The position numbers and the translations under genes are program-made. Positions 1-7,158 of a DNA stretch of 9,418 nt are shown here, piece after piece (positions within the stretch are counted from its first letter, which is position 1; every line of letters starts with the position of its first letter). Location of the stretch: contig CALEZK010000364.1 of the NCBI GenBank assembly GCA_937928585.1, positions 1 to 9,418 on the forward strand, written 5' to 3'. The notes under the pieces are model-generated. The model saw only the letters and a program-made list of their open reading frames with translations, did no database searches and had not been told where the DNA came from. Source of the DNA: an uncultured bacterium (GTDB lineage: Bacteria > Hydrogenedentota > Hydrogenedentia > Hydrogenedentales > SLHB01).

Positions 1-96
1 GACGTCGCCGACGGCCCGCGCAGCGTTATACTGGAACAAGTAAGCAACGGCGTAGCAGTTCGCATGGCGGTAATGCATCTGCTGGTGAATAGTTAG
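1..96 (+). CDS. pyrB: Aspartate carbamoyltransferase, C-terminal end (partial)
   Basis: Frame 1 is open from the window edge and ends at TAG 94-96, giving 31 residues. They include SVILEQVSNGVAVRMAV, which I recognise as the conserved C-terminal helix of the catalytic chain of aspartate carbamoyltransferase. That enzyme joins carbamoyl phosphate and aspartate to make carbamoyl-aspartate, in the cytoplasm. The gene is cut by the left window edge, so the start, active site and any regulatory-chain partner are not visible. A dihydroorotase gene follows 36 nt downstream on the same strand, which is the usual pyrB-pyrC order in many bacteria and supports the call. The fragment is short, but the motif is specific. 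Confidence 0.88.
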   Translation, partial: DVADGPRSVILEQVSNGVAVRMAVMHLLVNS

Positions 97-132
97 AACG
101 GAAATGAGCCTAAACGGAGTGCGGCGACCCAA

Positions 133-1416
133 ATGAGTATCGTCATAAGGAACGGCCACTTGATCGAACCCACGGCGAAGATATCCGAGCCGTTGGATGT
201 TCTCATTGACGGCAAGTTTGTTAAAAAGATCGGCAAGAATCTGAGCGGCGACGAAGTCATCGACGCGAAAGGTTGCGTAGTGTGTCCAGGCCTCGTGGAC
301 ATACACGTGCATTTTCGCGAGCCGGGATTCGAATCGAAGGAGACGATCGCTTCCGGCAGTCGTTCCGCGGCACGAGGTGGTTTCACTTCCGTCGTAACGA
401 TGGCGAATACACGCCCCGTCATCGACAGCGCGGGCATGGTCGAGTTTGTGAACCGGCGAGCGCGCGAAACTTCACTAATCAAAATCCACGCCGCGGCCAC
501 GGCCACAAAAGGCATGCAAGGCCTTGAAATGACCGAAATGGCCGAATTGAAAGCTGTAGGCGCCGTCGCGGTAACAGATGACGGCAAAGACATACCCAGC
601 AGTTGGGTGATGCGACGCGTGCTCGAATACGCGAACATGGTCGGCCTCACGTACTGCGCGCATTGCGAAGATGAATCGCTTATGGAAGGCGGCGCGATGA
701 ATGAAGGGTATAACGCCACGCGCCTCGGCATCCCCGGTCTTCCTAAAGCAATGGAAGAAATTCGTATCGATCGCAACATTCGCCTTGCGGCATTGGCAGG
801 CGCGAAGATTCACATTCAGCACGTTACCTCAGCCGGCGGCGTCGAAATTGTCCGTCGCGCAAAACGTGACGGCATCCGCGTGACCTGTGAAACCGCCCCG
901 CACTACTGGACCCTTTCCGATGAAGCAGTCGTGGGATTTGGCACAAACGCGAAGATGAATCCGCCCCTGCGCGAGGCGTCTGACGTCGAAGCAATCAAAG
1001 CGGGCATAGCAGACGGCACCATTGACTGCATCGCGACCGATCACGCACCACACACGCCTACAGAGAAGGATGTCGAGTTCCAACTCGCACCGTTTGGCAT
1101 CGTCGGCCTCGAGACTTCGCTCGCGCTCACGATCACCGGCCTCGTCGAAACCGGTGTCATCACGTTGGAGCGCGCCATAGAACTCATGACGAGCGCCCCC
1201 GCGCAAATACTCGGCCTAAAATATCAGCAATTCGAGACAGGCGTCTTGCGCGAAGGCGGTTACGCGGATATCTGCATTTTCGATCCAAAAGCAGAATGGA
1301 TCGTCGACCCGAACGAGTTCCACTCGCTCAGCCGCAACACACCTTTTACCGGCATGAAACTTCGAGGACTCGTCCAAAAAACGATTTGGCGCGGCAGCGT
1401 GGTGTACGAAGTTTAG
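133..1416 (+). CDS. pyrC: Dihydroorotase, class I (PyrC)
   Basis: This gene encodes a 427-aa cytoplasmic amidohydrolase that cyclises carbamoyl-aspartate to dihydroorotate, the third step of UMP synthesis. It has full family length. Visible motifs are the metal-binding DIHVHFREPG (H58, H60), TDDGK (D150), AHCED (H177), QHVTSA (H230), NPPLR (277-280) and ATDHAPH (D303). Their spacing matches the class I enzymes such as the Aquifex one, where an aspartate rather than a carboxylated lysine lies near the metals. The product of the preceding pyrB is its substrate. ATG 133 is the only ATG, GTG or TTG in frame after the pyrB stop. The nearest Shine-Dalgarno-like GGAG (116-119) lies 13 nt away, which is long. 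A 10-codon reading frame ends on the start codon and could help by translational coupling. All expected ligands are present, so the enzyme should be active. Confidence 0.97.
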   Translation: MSIVIRNGHLIEPTAKISEPLDVLIDGKFVKKIGKNLSGDEVIDAKGCVVCPGLVDIHVHFREPGFESKETIASGSRSAARGGFTSVVTMANTRPVIDSAGMVEFVNRRARETSLIKIHAAATATKGMQGLEMTEMAELKAVGAVAVTDDGKDIPSSWVMRRVLEYANMVGLTYCAHCEDESLMEGGAMNEGYNATRLGIPGLPKAMEEIRIDRNIRLAALAGAKIHIQHVTSAGGVEIVRRAKRDGIRVTCETAPHYWTLSDEAVVGFGTNAKMNPPLREASDVEAIKAGIADGTIDCIATDHAPHTPTEKDVEFQLAPFGIVGLETSLALTITGLVETGVITLERAIELMTSAPAQILGLKYQQFETGVLREGGYADICIFDPKAEWIVDPNEFHSLSRNTPFTGMKLRGLVQKTIWRGSVVYEV

Positions 1417-1540
1417 CACGCGTCTGGAGTTATTAACTCCCGCTAACAGAATTAGATCATTTCGTTGACATTGACCTAACGTTTTCCAGGCACACTTCTA
1501 GCCTCGACCCCCCACAGCCAAACGCCTGGAGTTCATCATC
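1417..1540 (+). promoter_or_regulatory. Gap between pyrC and the PhoX-family gene: weak hairpin and possible promoter
   Basis: The gap holds an inverted repeat, GGAGTTATTAACTCC at 1426-1440, 9 nt after the pyrC stop. It could fold as a 5-bp stem, but no T-run follows, so an intrinsic terminator is doubtful. Farther on, TTGACA (1465-1470) and TTGACC (1471-1476) stand in tandem. CTTCTA (1495-1500) sits 18 nt after the second and could be a poor -10 element. I see no recognisable PHO box. A Shine-Dalgarno GGAG (1528-1531) precedes the next ATG by 9 nt. The promoter reading is an inference from weak matches. Confidence 0.3.
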
Positions 1541-2935
1541 ATGACCCTATCGCGCCGCGATTTCCTTACCACTGCGGCCGCCGTCACCGCGGGGTTCGCT
1601 GGATTCAGAACTTTCATCGCTGGCACCGCATATGGAGAGCCGGATTCTGCGCTGATCGCCGAGGGGCTTGGGCCACTTATTTCCGATCCGAATAGGACTA
1701 TGGACTTACCCCAAGGTTTTAACTATCAAATTATCTCGACCGCCGGTGATGAAATGACCGACGGATTCCTCGTTCCACACAAACCCGACGGCATGGCCAC
1801 CTTTCCTGGGCTCGATGGGCGAACCATTCTCATTCGTAACCACGAGCTTAGTCCGGACAAACCGGAATGGGGAGCATTTGGCGCAACCAATGAACTACTT
1901 GCTAAATTGGATCCCGCAATGTTGTACGACTCCGGTCATGGAAAGTTACCCTGCCTCGGCGGGACGACTACGGTGGTGTATAACACGCGCGAACGCAAGG
2001 TGGAATGCCAATTCCTAAGCCTTGCGGGCACGGGTCGCAACTGCGCAGGCGGACCAACACCTTGGAACTCCTGGGTATCCTGCGAAGAGACAGTGCAGCG
2101 CGCGGATGATGCCTTCGAGAAGGACCACGGATACAATTTTGAAGTGCTTGCCTCGGCTTCCATCCAATTGGTTAAACCGGTCGCCCTCAAAGAAATGGGC
2201 CGGTTCAATCATGAGGCAGTAGCCATAGATCCGAGATCGGGTATTGTGTATCAAACCGAAGACCGCGACGATGGCCTGCTCTATCGCTATATTCCGAACG
2301 AACCCGGCGAGCTCGTGCGCGGTGGAAAACTGCAAGCGTTATGTATCCGCGATCAAGCAGCGTTGGACACACGCAACTGGGGACTTTTCGAGACAGCCAT
2401 TAAACCGGGTCAGGCGTTCGCAACGTCGTGGATCAACCTGGATGATATCGAGTCACCAAATGACGACCTGCGCCATCGCGGCTGCGCAGCGGGAGCGGCA
2501 CGTTTCGCCAGGGGCGAAGGTATGTGGTACGGACACGATGCTATTTACTTTGCTTGCACTAACGGCGGCGCTGCCAAAGCGGGGCAAATTTGGCGATACA
2601 CCCCAAGCCCGTCGGAAGGAAGCAATGGTGAAAGCTCGGATCCTGGCAAGCTCGAGCTCTTTATTGAACCAAATAATGGCGCACTTGTGGAAAACGCCGA
2701 CAATCTTACGATTGCGCCCTGGGGCGACATCGTAGTCTGCGAAGACGGGAACGACGAACAGTTTGTCGTCGGCGTAACGCCACAAGGCAAGTTCTATCAG
2801 ATTGCACGAAATGCAAAAAGCGATTCAGAACTTGCAGGTGCTACCTTTTCGCCGGATGGCACGACACTCTTCGTGAATATTCAGCACGAGGGTCTCACGA
2901 TTGCCATCACGGGCCCGTGGCGGGGCACGGCATAA
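1541..2935 (+). CDS. PhoX-family (DUF839) Tat-exported alkaline phosphatase-like protein
   Basis: The product is 464 aa. It opens with a twin-arginine signal (SRRDFL, residues 4-9) and a hydrophobic stretch to about residue 30, so it should be folded in the cytoplasm with its metals and exported by Tat. The rest matches the PhoX/DUF839 beta-propeller family of calcium- and iron-dependent phosphatases. Markers are IRNHE (98-102), NCAGGPTPW..W..CEE (167-183), GRFNHE (220-225), QTEDRDDG (238-245), GQIWRY (348-353), NADN (385-388), CEDG (400-403) and FSPDG followed by QHEG (436-451). C168 lies where PhoX carries its iron-bridging cysteine, from memory. It is shorter than the Pseudomonas PhoX I recall, so it is probably a compact subgroup. 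The role of releasing phosphate from organic esters is inferred, since some DUF839 members have other or unknown functions. It stands alone between pyrC and a convergent operon. GGAG lies 9 nt before ATG. Confidence 0.85.
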   Translation: MTLSRRDFLTTAAAVTAGFAGFRTFIAGTAYGEPDSALIAEGLGPLISDPNRTMDLPQGFNYQIISTAGDEMTDGFLVPHKPDGMATFPGLDGRTILIRNHELSPDKPEWGAFGATNELLAKLDPAMLYDSGHGKLPCLGGTTTVVYNTRERKVECQFLSLAGTGRNCAGGPTPWNSWVSCEETVQRADDAFEKDHGYNFEVLASASIQLVKPVALKEMGRFNHEAVAIDPRSGIVYQTEDRDDGLLYRYIPNEPGELVRGGKLQALCIRDQAALDTRNWGLFETAIKPGQAFATSWINLDDIESPNDDLRHRGCAAGAARFARGEGMWYGHDAIYFACTNGGAAKAGQIWRYTPSPSEGSNGESSDPGKLELFIEPNNGALVENADNLTIAPWGDIVVCEDGNDEQFVVGVTPQGKFYQIARNAKSDSELAGATFSPDGTTLFVNIQHEGLTIAITGPWRGTA

Positions 2936-3523
2936 CTACGGTGCTTCGCCTTCTTTCGGCGGTTCGATGACCGGCGGCTCGGGATAGGACAGTGAGCCGT
3001 TTCCATCCTTCTCGACCCGGAACGCAGCGCGCACGTTTCCATCCGCATCGTGCAATTCCAAGACTGGAGTGCCGTCGTTCCGTATTCCGCAGGTGGCGCG
3101 CCCCACTTCGTTCGCATCTAGCATATGCAGAAACGGATCGCCCTCCGGCGTTGTAAGCATGTTCACGCGTGCGCGCTCACCATTATCGATCAGCATCAAA
3201 TTCGCGCCGCCAACCGAAGTCAATGACAGCCACGCGCGCTTCTTGCCGTCCTTCCCGTTCAGCATAAACTCTGGTTCACCGTTGCTATCGCGAATACCCA
3301 TGTGCACACGCGGATTGCCGGCTTCGTCGTGGATCTCCAGTTGCGCGGTCTTTCCGTTTACGGAACCGAACATCCCCATCACGCGTCCATCGGAATTGAC
3401 CAGTTCGAATCGCGTCGCGCGGACCACGTTTGCATCCGCGGAAGCTTCTCGATTCCACTGTCCCAATCCGAAACCCAGAGCAAGCATGCCAAGCATTGCA
3501 GAGGCCTGAAGCAAACGATTCAT
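2936..3523 (-). CDS. Signal-anchored protein with six ~23-residue beta-type repeats, function unknown
   Basis: I do not recognise a named family. The 195-aa product begins with a short hydrophobic segment (about residues 4-21) that could be a signal peptide or a membrane anchor, with no convincing lipobox. Residues 35-175 are a tandem repeat of about 23 residues with a hydrophobic strand, then D-x-x-G-x-x-R, then another strand. Repeat centres are near G46, G69, G93, G115, 138-142 and G162, including HDEAGNPR, GKDGKKR and HDADGNVR. Short beta-strands separated by turns are likely. The tail is rich in Pro and Glu (PEPPVIEPPKEGEAP). The frame is open upstream to 3610, but I chose ATG 3523 because GGGGAGGGG precedes it at good spacing and a hydrophobic N-terminus follows directly. 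It begins 17 nt after the 626-aa gene and is probably the last gene of the operon. An envelope location is inferred. Confidence 0.75.
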   Translation of the reverse strand: MNRLLQASAMLGMLALGFGLGQWNREASADANVVRATRFELVNSDGRVMGMFGSVNGKTAQLEIHDEAGNPRVHMGIRDSNGEPEFMLNGKDGKKRAWLSLTSVGGANLMLIDNGERARVNMLTTPEGDPFLHMLDANEVGRATCGIRNDGTPVLELHDADGNVRAAFRVEKDGNGSLSYPEPPVIEPPKEGEAP

Positions 3524-3540
3524 ATCCCCTCCCCTGGCGC

Positions 3541-5421
3541 CTAAAAGGCACCGTGACTGTAAACCAAGATGATGCTTGCAAGCGCAAGCGAGGCGTAGTA
3601 GCTGTCGCAAGGATACGCATCAAGGGCACGCTGAATCACCGGCGCAAGCAGCGGTTCCAGTTGCGCGAGCTTCTCCCGTTGATCGCGCAGCAGCATCGCC
3701 AGATTCGCCAGCGCCTTGAGCGCGTCTTCCGGCGATTGCGCGCTTAGTTCGGCAAGCGCGCGTTGCACAGCGGGATCCCAGCGCGGATCACCTGCCGCGA
3801 CCAATTCCGCGGGCCAAAGCGCGATGGGGTCTTCCACCTTGAACTTTCCGTCGGCGCCCATAGCCCGAATGCGTAACGCCTCGGTCATTTCCGACACCCT
3901 TGCATTCCATTCGGGCTTTTCTGTTCCCGTCGCTTGCGCAAACGCCGTCGCACTCCGCAAGCCAGCGCACGCGACCGCCATAGTTTCCGAGGTGCTGGCA
4001 TCGCGCATCATCGCGGGTTCGAACGAAAGTGCGGGGGTGTTGTGCACTGCGCGCGACCAACTGGCGATGAAATCACCCGCCTTATGCACGGCCTCCCACG
4101 TCGCGACCCGATACGCGGCGCGCTGTTCATCTTGGAGGAATGCATCGTGCTGCCACGCAGACCAAAGAAACCAGGCGGTGGCCTGAACGTCCAACACAGA
4201 CGATGGCGCGGCCTCGACGCCATCAGCATAGAGCGCGGCGGGCAAAGTTCCATCGACGCCATCCCCCTGACGAAGGCCACGGCCATAGAATGCGATATGC
4301 GCTTCGGCCGCGCTACGCAGATTGATAAAGTCGAGTGCGAGGGTTGTCCACGCGCCTTGCCTTGGAATGTCGACACCCAACGGCGCTTGCGCGGTAATTG
4401 CCCGTGCGATCGCGCCTCCATCGGCACTCACGGATACTTGCAGTTGCCTCGCCGCGCGCGTGTACAGCGTCGAGAGTTGCCCGGCTGGAACCGGTGCGGC
4501 GGTAATCTCCCTCGCTTTGGTTGTCCACCACTCCTGAGTTGCAAGTAGCAGCGCATCGAATCCGGTTTGTTTTGCGAATTCGATTGCACCATCGACTTCT
4601 GAACGTTTTCCGCCTATCGCAAGATAGATCGTTGCGGAGTGAGTTGTTTCATCCAATGGGACACGCACAACGGAGTAGCATTGCCCAACCGCGCGCGTGA
4701 CGCGCGTTCCGCCGCTGTCGTCCTGTTCGCGCGTAGAACATACTGCATGCACGAAGGGCGCGCTGGCTTCATAACCGATCCAGACACCCGAGCCCTTTCC
4801 AAACCAGGCCGGTTGCAGGCCGCCGGTGCGCCAACGTTCGGATTCTTCCCACGCGATGCTGTTCGCTTCCGATGTGCGCGCGTGATACACACGATCTTCC
4901 GCGAAGGCGACCATGTCGCGGCGGTTTGCAAACAATGCTTCGGATCCTGGCACGCCCCGCATTGCGGAAGTGCAGGGAGAAAAATCGGCATGCCAGATTA
5001 CGGAATCCTGCGGCGGATCTTCGGCGAACTGTATTCGAAACACCGCGATGTCCCTATCGGGCACGACAAAAGCAGTTTGCGAAACGCCAAGGGTCGTATT
5101 GTTGATTTGTACTATCGGCGCGGGGCCATCAACCATCGTCGCCTCCCCGGGCGCATCGGCGATCAGCCAGCGCACGCCGTCGCCGTCATCCAACGCCCAC
5201 TTGGCGCCGCCCGCAGCTTGCGCGGACCGCGTATACGTCACTTGGTTTGGAGAAGTTGGATTCGGCCATCGGCACAGGTTCAAACGGCCATACGCGTCGA
5301 ACGCAATTGTTAGTCGGCCATTGCCAGACGCCGCCACACTATCGACGCCGCCGAACACGCCATAAGTCGCGTCGCCGTAGGACGAAACGCAGGCAACGAG
5401 TATGAGAGCCACCATTCTCAC
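3541..5421 (-). CDS. Exported GH15 glucoamylase-like protein with degenerate active-site motifs
   Basis: The product is 626 aa. A short hydrophobic N-terminus (MRMVALILVACVSSYGDA) suggests export. LVAC at 8-11 resembles a lipobox, but that signal would be unusually short. Residues 22-270 look like the beta-sandwich in front of GH15-type catalytic domains (GNGRLTIAFDAYGRLNL at 33-49). Residues 315-620 look like an alpha/alpha toroid, with LDVQATAWFLWSAWQHD at 410-426, AGDFIASW at 448-455 and CAGLRSATAFA at 485-495. Where GH15 enzymes carry W-P-R-D, this protein has DIPRQGAW (351-358). I also cannot find the L-W-E-E general-acid motif before CAGLR. It may therefore be a non-catalytic binder or a very divergent enzyme, and the family assignment itself is only moderately sure. 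The GTG start overlaps the upstream stop by 4 nt (GTGA). ATG 5415, with GGAG 8 nt ahead, is the alternative. I preferred GTG because it adds the Arg of the signal n-region. Confidence 0.72.
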   Translation of the reverse strand: MRMVALILVACVSSYGDATYGVFGGVDSVAASGNGRLTIAFDAYGRLNLCRWPNPTSPNQVTYTRSAQAAGGAKWALDDGDGVRWLIADAPGEATMVDGPAPIVQINNTTLGVSQTAFVVPDRDIAVFRIQFAEDPPQDSVIWHADFSPCTSAMRGVPGSEALFANRRDMVAFAEDRVYHARTSEANSIAWEESERWRTGGLQPAWFGKGSGVWIGYEASAPFVHAVCSTREQDDSGGTRVTRAVGQCYSVVRVPLDETTHSATIYLAIGGKRSEVDGAIEFAKQTGFDALLLATQEWWTTKAREITAAPVPAGQLSTLYTRAARQLQVSVSADGGAIARAITAQAPLGVDIPRQGAWTTLALDFINLRSAAEAHIAFYGRGLRQGDGVDGTLPAALYADGVEAAPSSVLDVQATAWFLWSAWQHDAFLQDEQRAAYRVATWEAVHKAGDFIASWSRAVHNTPALSFEPAMMRDASTSETMAVACAGLRSATAFAQATGTEKPEWNARVSEMTEALRIRAMGADGKFKVEDPIALWPAELVAAGDPRWDPAVQRALAELSAQSPEDALKALANLAMLLRDQREKLAQLEPLLAPVIQRALDAYPCDSYYASLALASIILVYSHGAF

Positions 5422-6839
5422 GTCTCCGCATCCTCCGCCGCGCTAGCAAGATGGCCGCTAAACTTTACACTGTCTCCGCGCGCCTCGCCGTCAATTTGAA
5501 GAGTTCCGAGCGCGCCAATCGCCTTCAGCTTTGCCGCAATGCCGCCTCGCACATCGTCGATATTCCTGCGTGGAAGAAGTTCGTTCTCTCCGAGCCACAA
5601 TGTTACTTCGTCCGCGACGCGCGCAAATTCAGACCACGACACGCGCAACGCTATATCAACATTCGGTGCACATGCTGGACCGTCCGCCATTCCGCCTGCC
5701 AACTCCGTCATCAGTGCTTCGCCTGTCGCCAAGGTCCACTCTCGGCCGGAGCGTGCAATGCAGGGGGAGAATTCCATTCCTACCAAGGGAAACATCGTTC
5801 CAGGATTCTTATCCCACACGTAGGGTATTGAATAGGCTGCGTCCAAAATGCCTTCAAACGGATTTGCCTCCGGCGACGCGTCCGCATATCGCATCGTGTA
5901 TGCAGCCGAGGGGATCGGCACGCCGGCGCGCGTATCCATATCAAAGAGCGCAATCGATACCTGATCCACGCCAGCGTTCCATCCCGCTCTTGGACTTTGA
6001 ATTCTCCAAACATTTGCCAGCGTATCAACGATTTCGAGCCCGTGCGCCATTGACTCGACGTCAGCCGCTGCTTCGTGGAGCAGCGCTGCAATTCGCGAGA
6101 GATCGCCGGTATCGCGCGCGCTGATCGTGCCGACAGGTTTTCCCGGCCATGCTTGCGGCAACGTCAAGGGGAGATCGCCGTCGCGCACGGCAAACTTCAC
6201 CTCGCCTGACACGGGGAAGCCTGCTCCTTTGGCTACGTGAATATGACCTTCGTGCTCTCCCGCCCACTGCACGGTAAACAGAACGGAATCGTTGGAAACC
6301 AACTTAAGCGCGTTCGTATTGTTCAGGGCGGCCAGGACATAGGCGCGGGAAGGCGAGGCTACGAGATATCCGTTGTGCCACGCGTAGTAATTGTTGCCGT
6401 ACTGGGAGATACCGTCGGTGTCCGGGCGCGCACCCAGCTTCGTACGAATTGCGTCTCCCCATCGGAGCAGCAAACCCGGATAGGCCGTGACGCCTTCTCC
6501 TTCCGGGGCAATGGCGAATACTGCACGGTTGCCGAGCCATAGCCGCCACCGCGATGGCGTCGGTCGAATTCCCGTCTTTAGCCTGGCTTCAAGCTCCAAG
6601 GGGGCAAAGGGGCTCGGCCAGTCTTCGCGCATCCGCTTGAATTCCGGTCCGGTTTGAACGCTGCGCCATGCGGTCGGGAAGTCCCATGAACTCAACGCGA
6701 GTGTTGTGCTGTCTGGATAGAAGCCGCGAAGCGGCGCGGACGCGACGAAGCGCGCGTTGTATATGCTAAATGCGATAAGCGCGGCTACTACAAGGGAAAA
6801 AACGCGCCAACCGGTGATTATTTTTCGTTTTCGGCGCAT
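5418..6839 (-). CDS. Membrane-anchored protein of unknown function (DUF3352-like in style)
   Basis: I do not recognise this 473-aa protein with confidence. The basic N-terminus MRRKRK is followed by one transmembrane segment (about 13-27), so by the positive-inside rule the remaining roughly 440 residues should lie outside the cytoplasmic membrane. No other clear membrane segment or catalytic motif is visible. The layout, with a Pro- and Trp-rich start (YPDSTTLALSSWDFPTAW, 41-58), an alternating strand region (WLGNRAVFAIAPEGEG, 101-116) and a strand-turn-helix stretch (GYLVASPSRAYVLAAL, 157-172), recalls DUF3352-type substrate-binding-like proteins. That is a stylistic resemblance only. The ATG has no Shine-Dalgarno in front, and the preceding bases read CCTCC. 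It may depend on coupling to the 90-aa gene ending 26 nt upstream. Its stop overlaps the next gene by 4 nt. Confidence 0.8.
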   Translation of the reverse strand: MRRKRKIITGWRVFSLVVAALIAFSIYNARFVASAPLRGFYPDSTTLALSSWDFPTAWRSVQTGPEFKRMREDWPSPFAPLELEARLKTGIRPTPSRWRLWLGNRAVFAIAPEGEGVTAYPGLLLRWGDAIRTKLGARPDTDGISQYGNNYYAWHNGYLVASPSRAYVLAALNNTNALKLVSNDSVLFTVQWAGEHEGHIHVAKGAGFPVSGEVKFAVRDGDLPLTLPQAWPGKPVGTISARDTGDLSRIAALLHEAAADVESMAHGLEIVDTLANVWRIQSPRAGWNAGVDQVSIALFDMDTRAGVPIPSAAYTMRYADASPEANPFEGILDAAYSIPYVWDKNPGTMFPLVGMEFSPCIARSGREWTLATGEALMTELAGGMADGPACAPNVDIALRVSWSEFARVADEVTLWLGENELLPRRNIDDVRGGIAAKLKAIGALGTLQIDGEARGDSVKFSGHLASAAEDAET

Positions 6840-6865
6840 GACGGAGGTTACCGGTTGATACGAAG

Positions 6866-7138
6866 CTAGTCGCGGCCCCGCACGGCTTCTTCAGCCCGTT
6901 CGCGGTCACTTTCCACGCGGCCAAGCGCTGTTGCCAGTTCGGCGCGCAAACGCTCCAGTTCCTCATATGACGTAACGGAGGCCATTTTTGTATCGAATGC
7001 CAGCTTCTCTTCCGCGGCGCGCGCATCGTACTTCTTCTTGAGCACCGCAATCTCCGCTTTTTGTGATTCACTCAGTTTCTGCGATGGCCCCGCTTCTTTT
7101 TCAAGCCGGGCCATGGCGATTTCGTACGCGCTCTTCAC
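6866..7138 (-). CDS. Small charged coiled-coil protein, function unknown
   Basis: The product is 90 aa, very rich in Glu, Lys, Arg and Ala, and without Cys, Trp or a signal peptide. It begins MKSAYEIAMARLEKE and continues as one or two long helices, about 22-48 and 55-88. Heptad-like spacing of Leu, Ile, Val and Ala is visible (AEIAVLKKKYDARAAEEKL, EELERLRAELATAL). An MKSAYE-type start followed by a Leu/Ser-x-x-Gln-Lys-Ala-Glu-Ile-Ala pattern is something I associate from memory with conserved small hypothetical proteins of the planctomycete/verrucomicrobial group. It starts with GTG, with AGGAG 7 nt ahead, and follows the 161-aa gene after 20 nt. A cytoplasmic adaptor or oligomerisation role is only a guess. 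Confidence 0.8.
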   Translation of the reverse strand: MKSAYEIAMARLEKEAGPSQKLSESQKAEIAVLKKKYDARAAEEKLAFDTKMASVTSYEELERLRAELATALGRVESDRERAEEAVRGRD

Positions 7139-7158
7139 TTCAGATCTCCTTTTGCGTT

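Noticed and set aside
93..779. A 228-codon open frame on the minus strand, opposite pyrC
   Set aside because: It lies inside a complete, motif-rich dihydroorotase gene. Its translation is Ser/Arg/Pro-rich with no domain, as expected for the antisense of a GC-rich gene.
1426..1440. Hairpin after pyrC as an intrinsic terminator
   Set aside because: The stem is only about 5 bp and no T-run follows, so it is described only as part of the intergenic region.
3524..3610. N-terminal extension of the 195-aa repeat protein to a start at 3610
   Set aside because: It would overlap the end of the upstream gene by 70 nt and add 29 residues before the hydrophobic segment. A strong purine-rich ribosome site fits the ATG at 3523.
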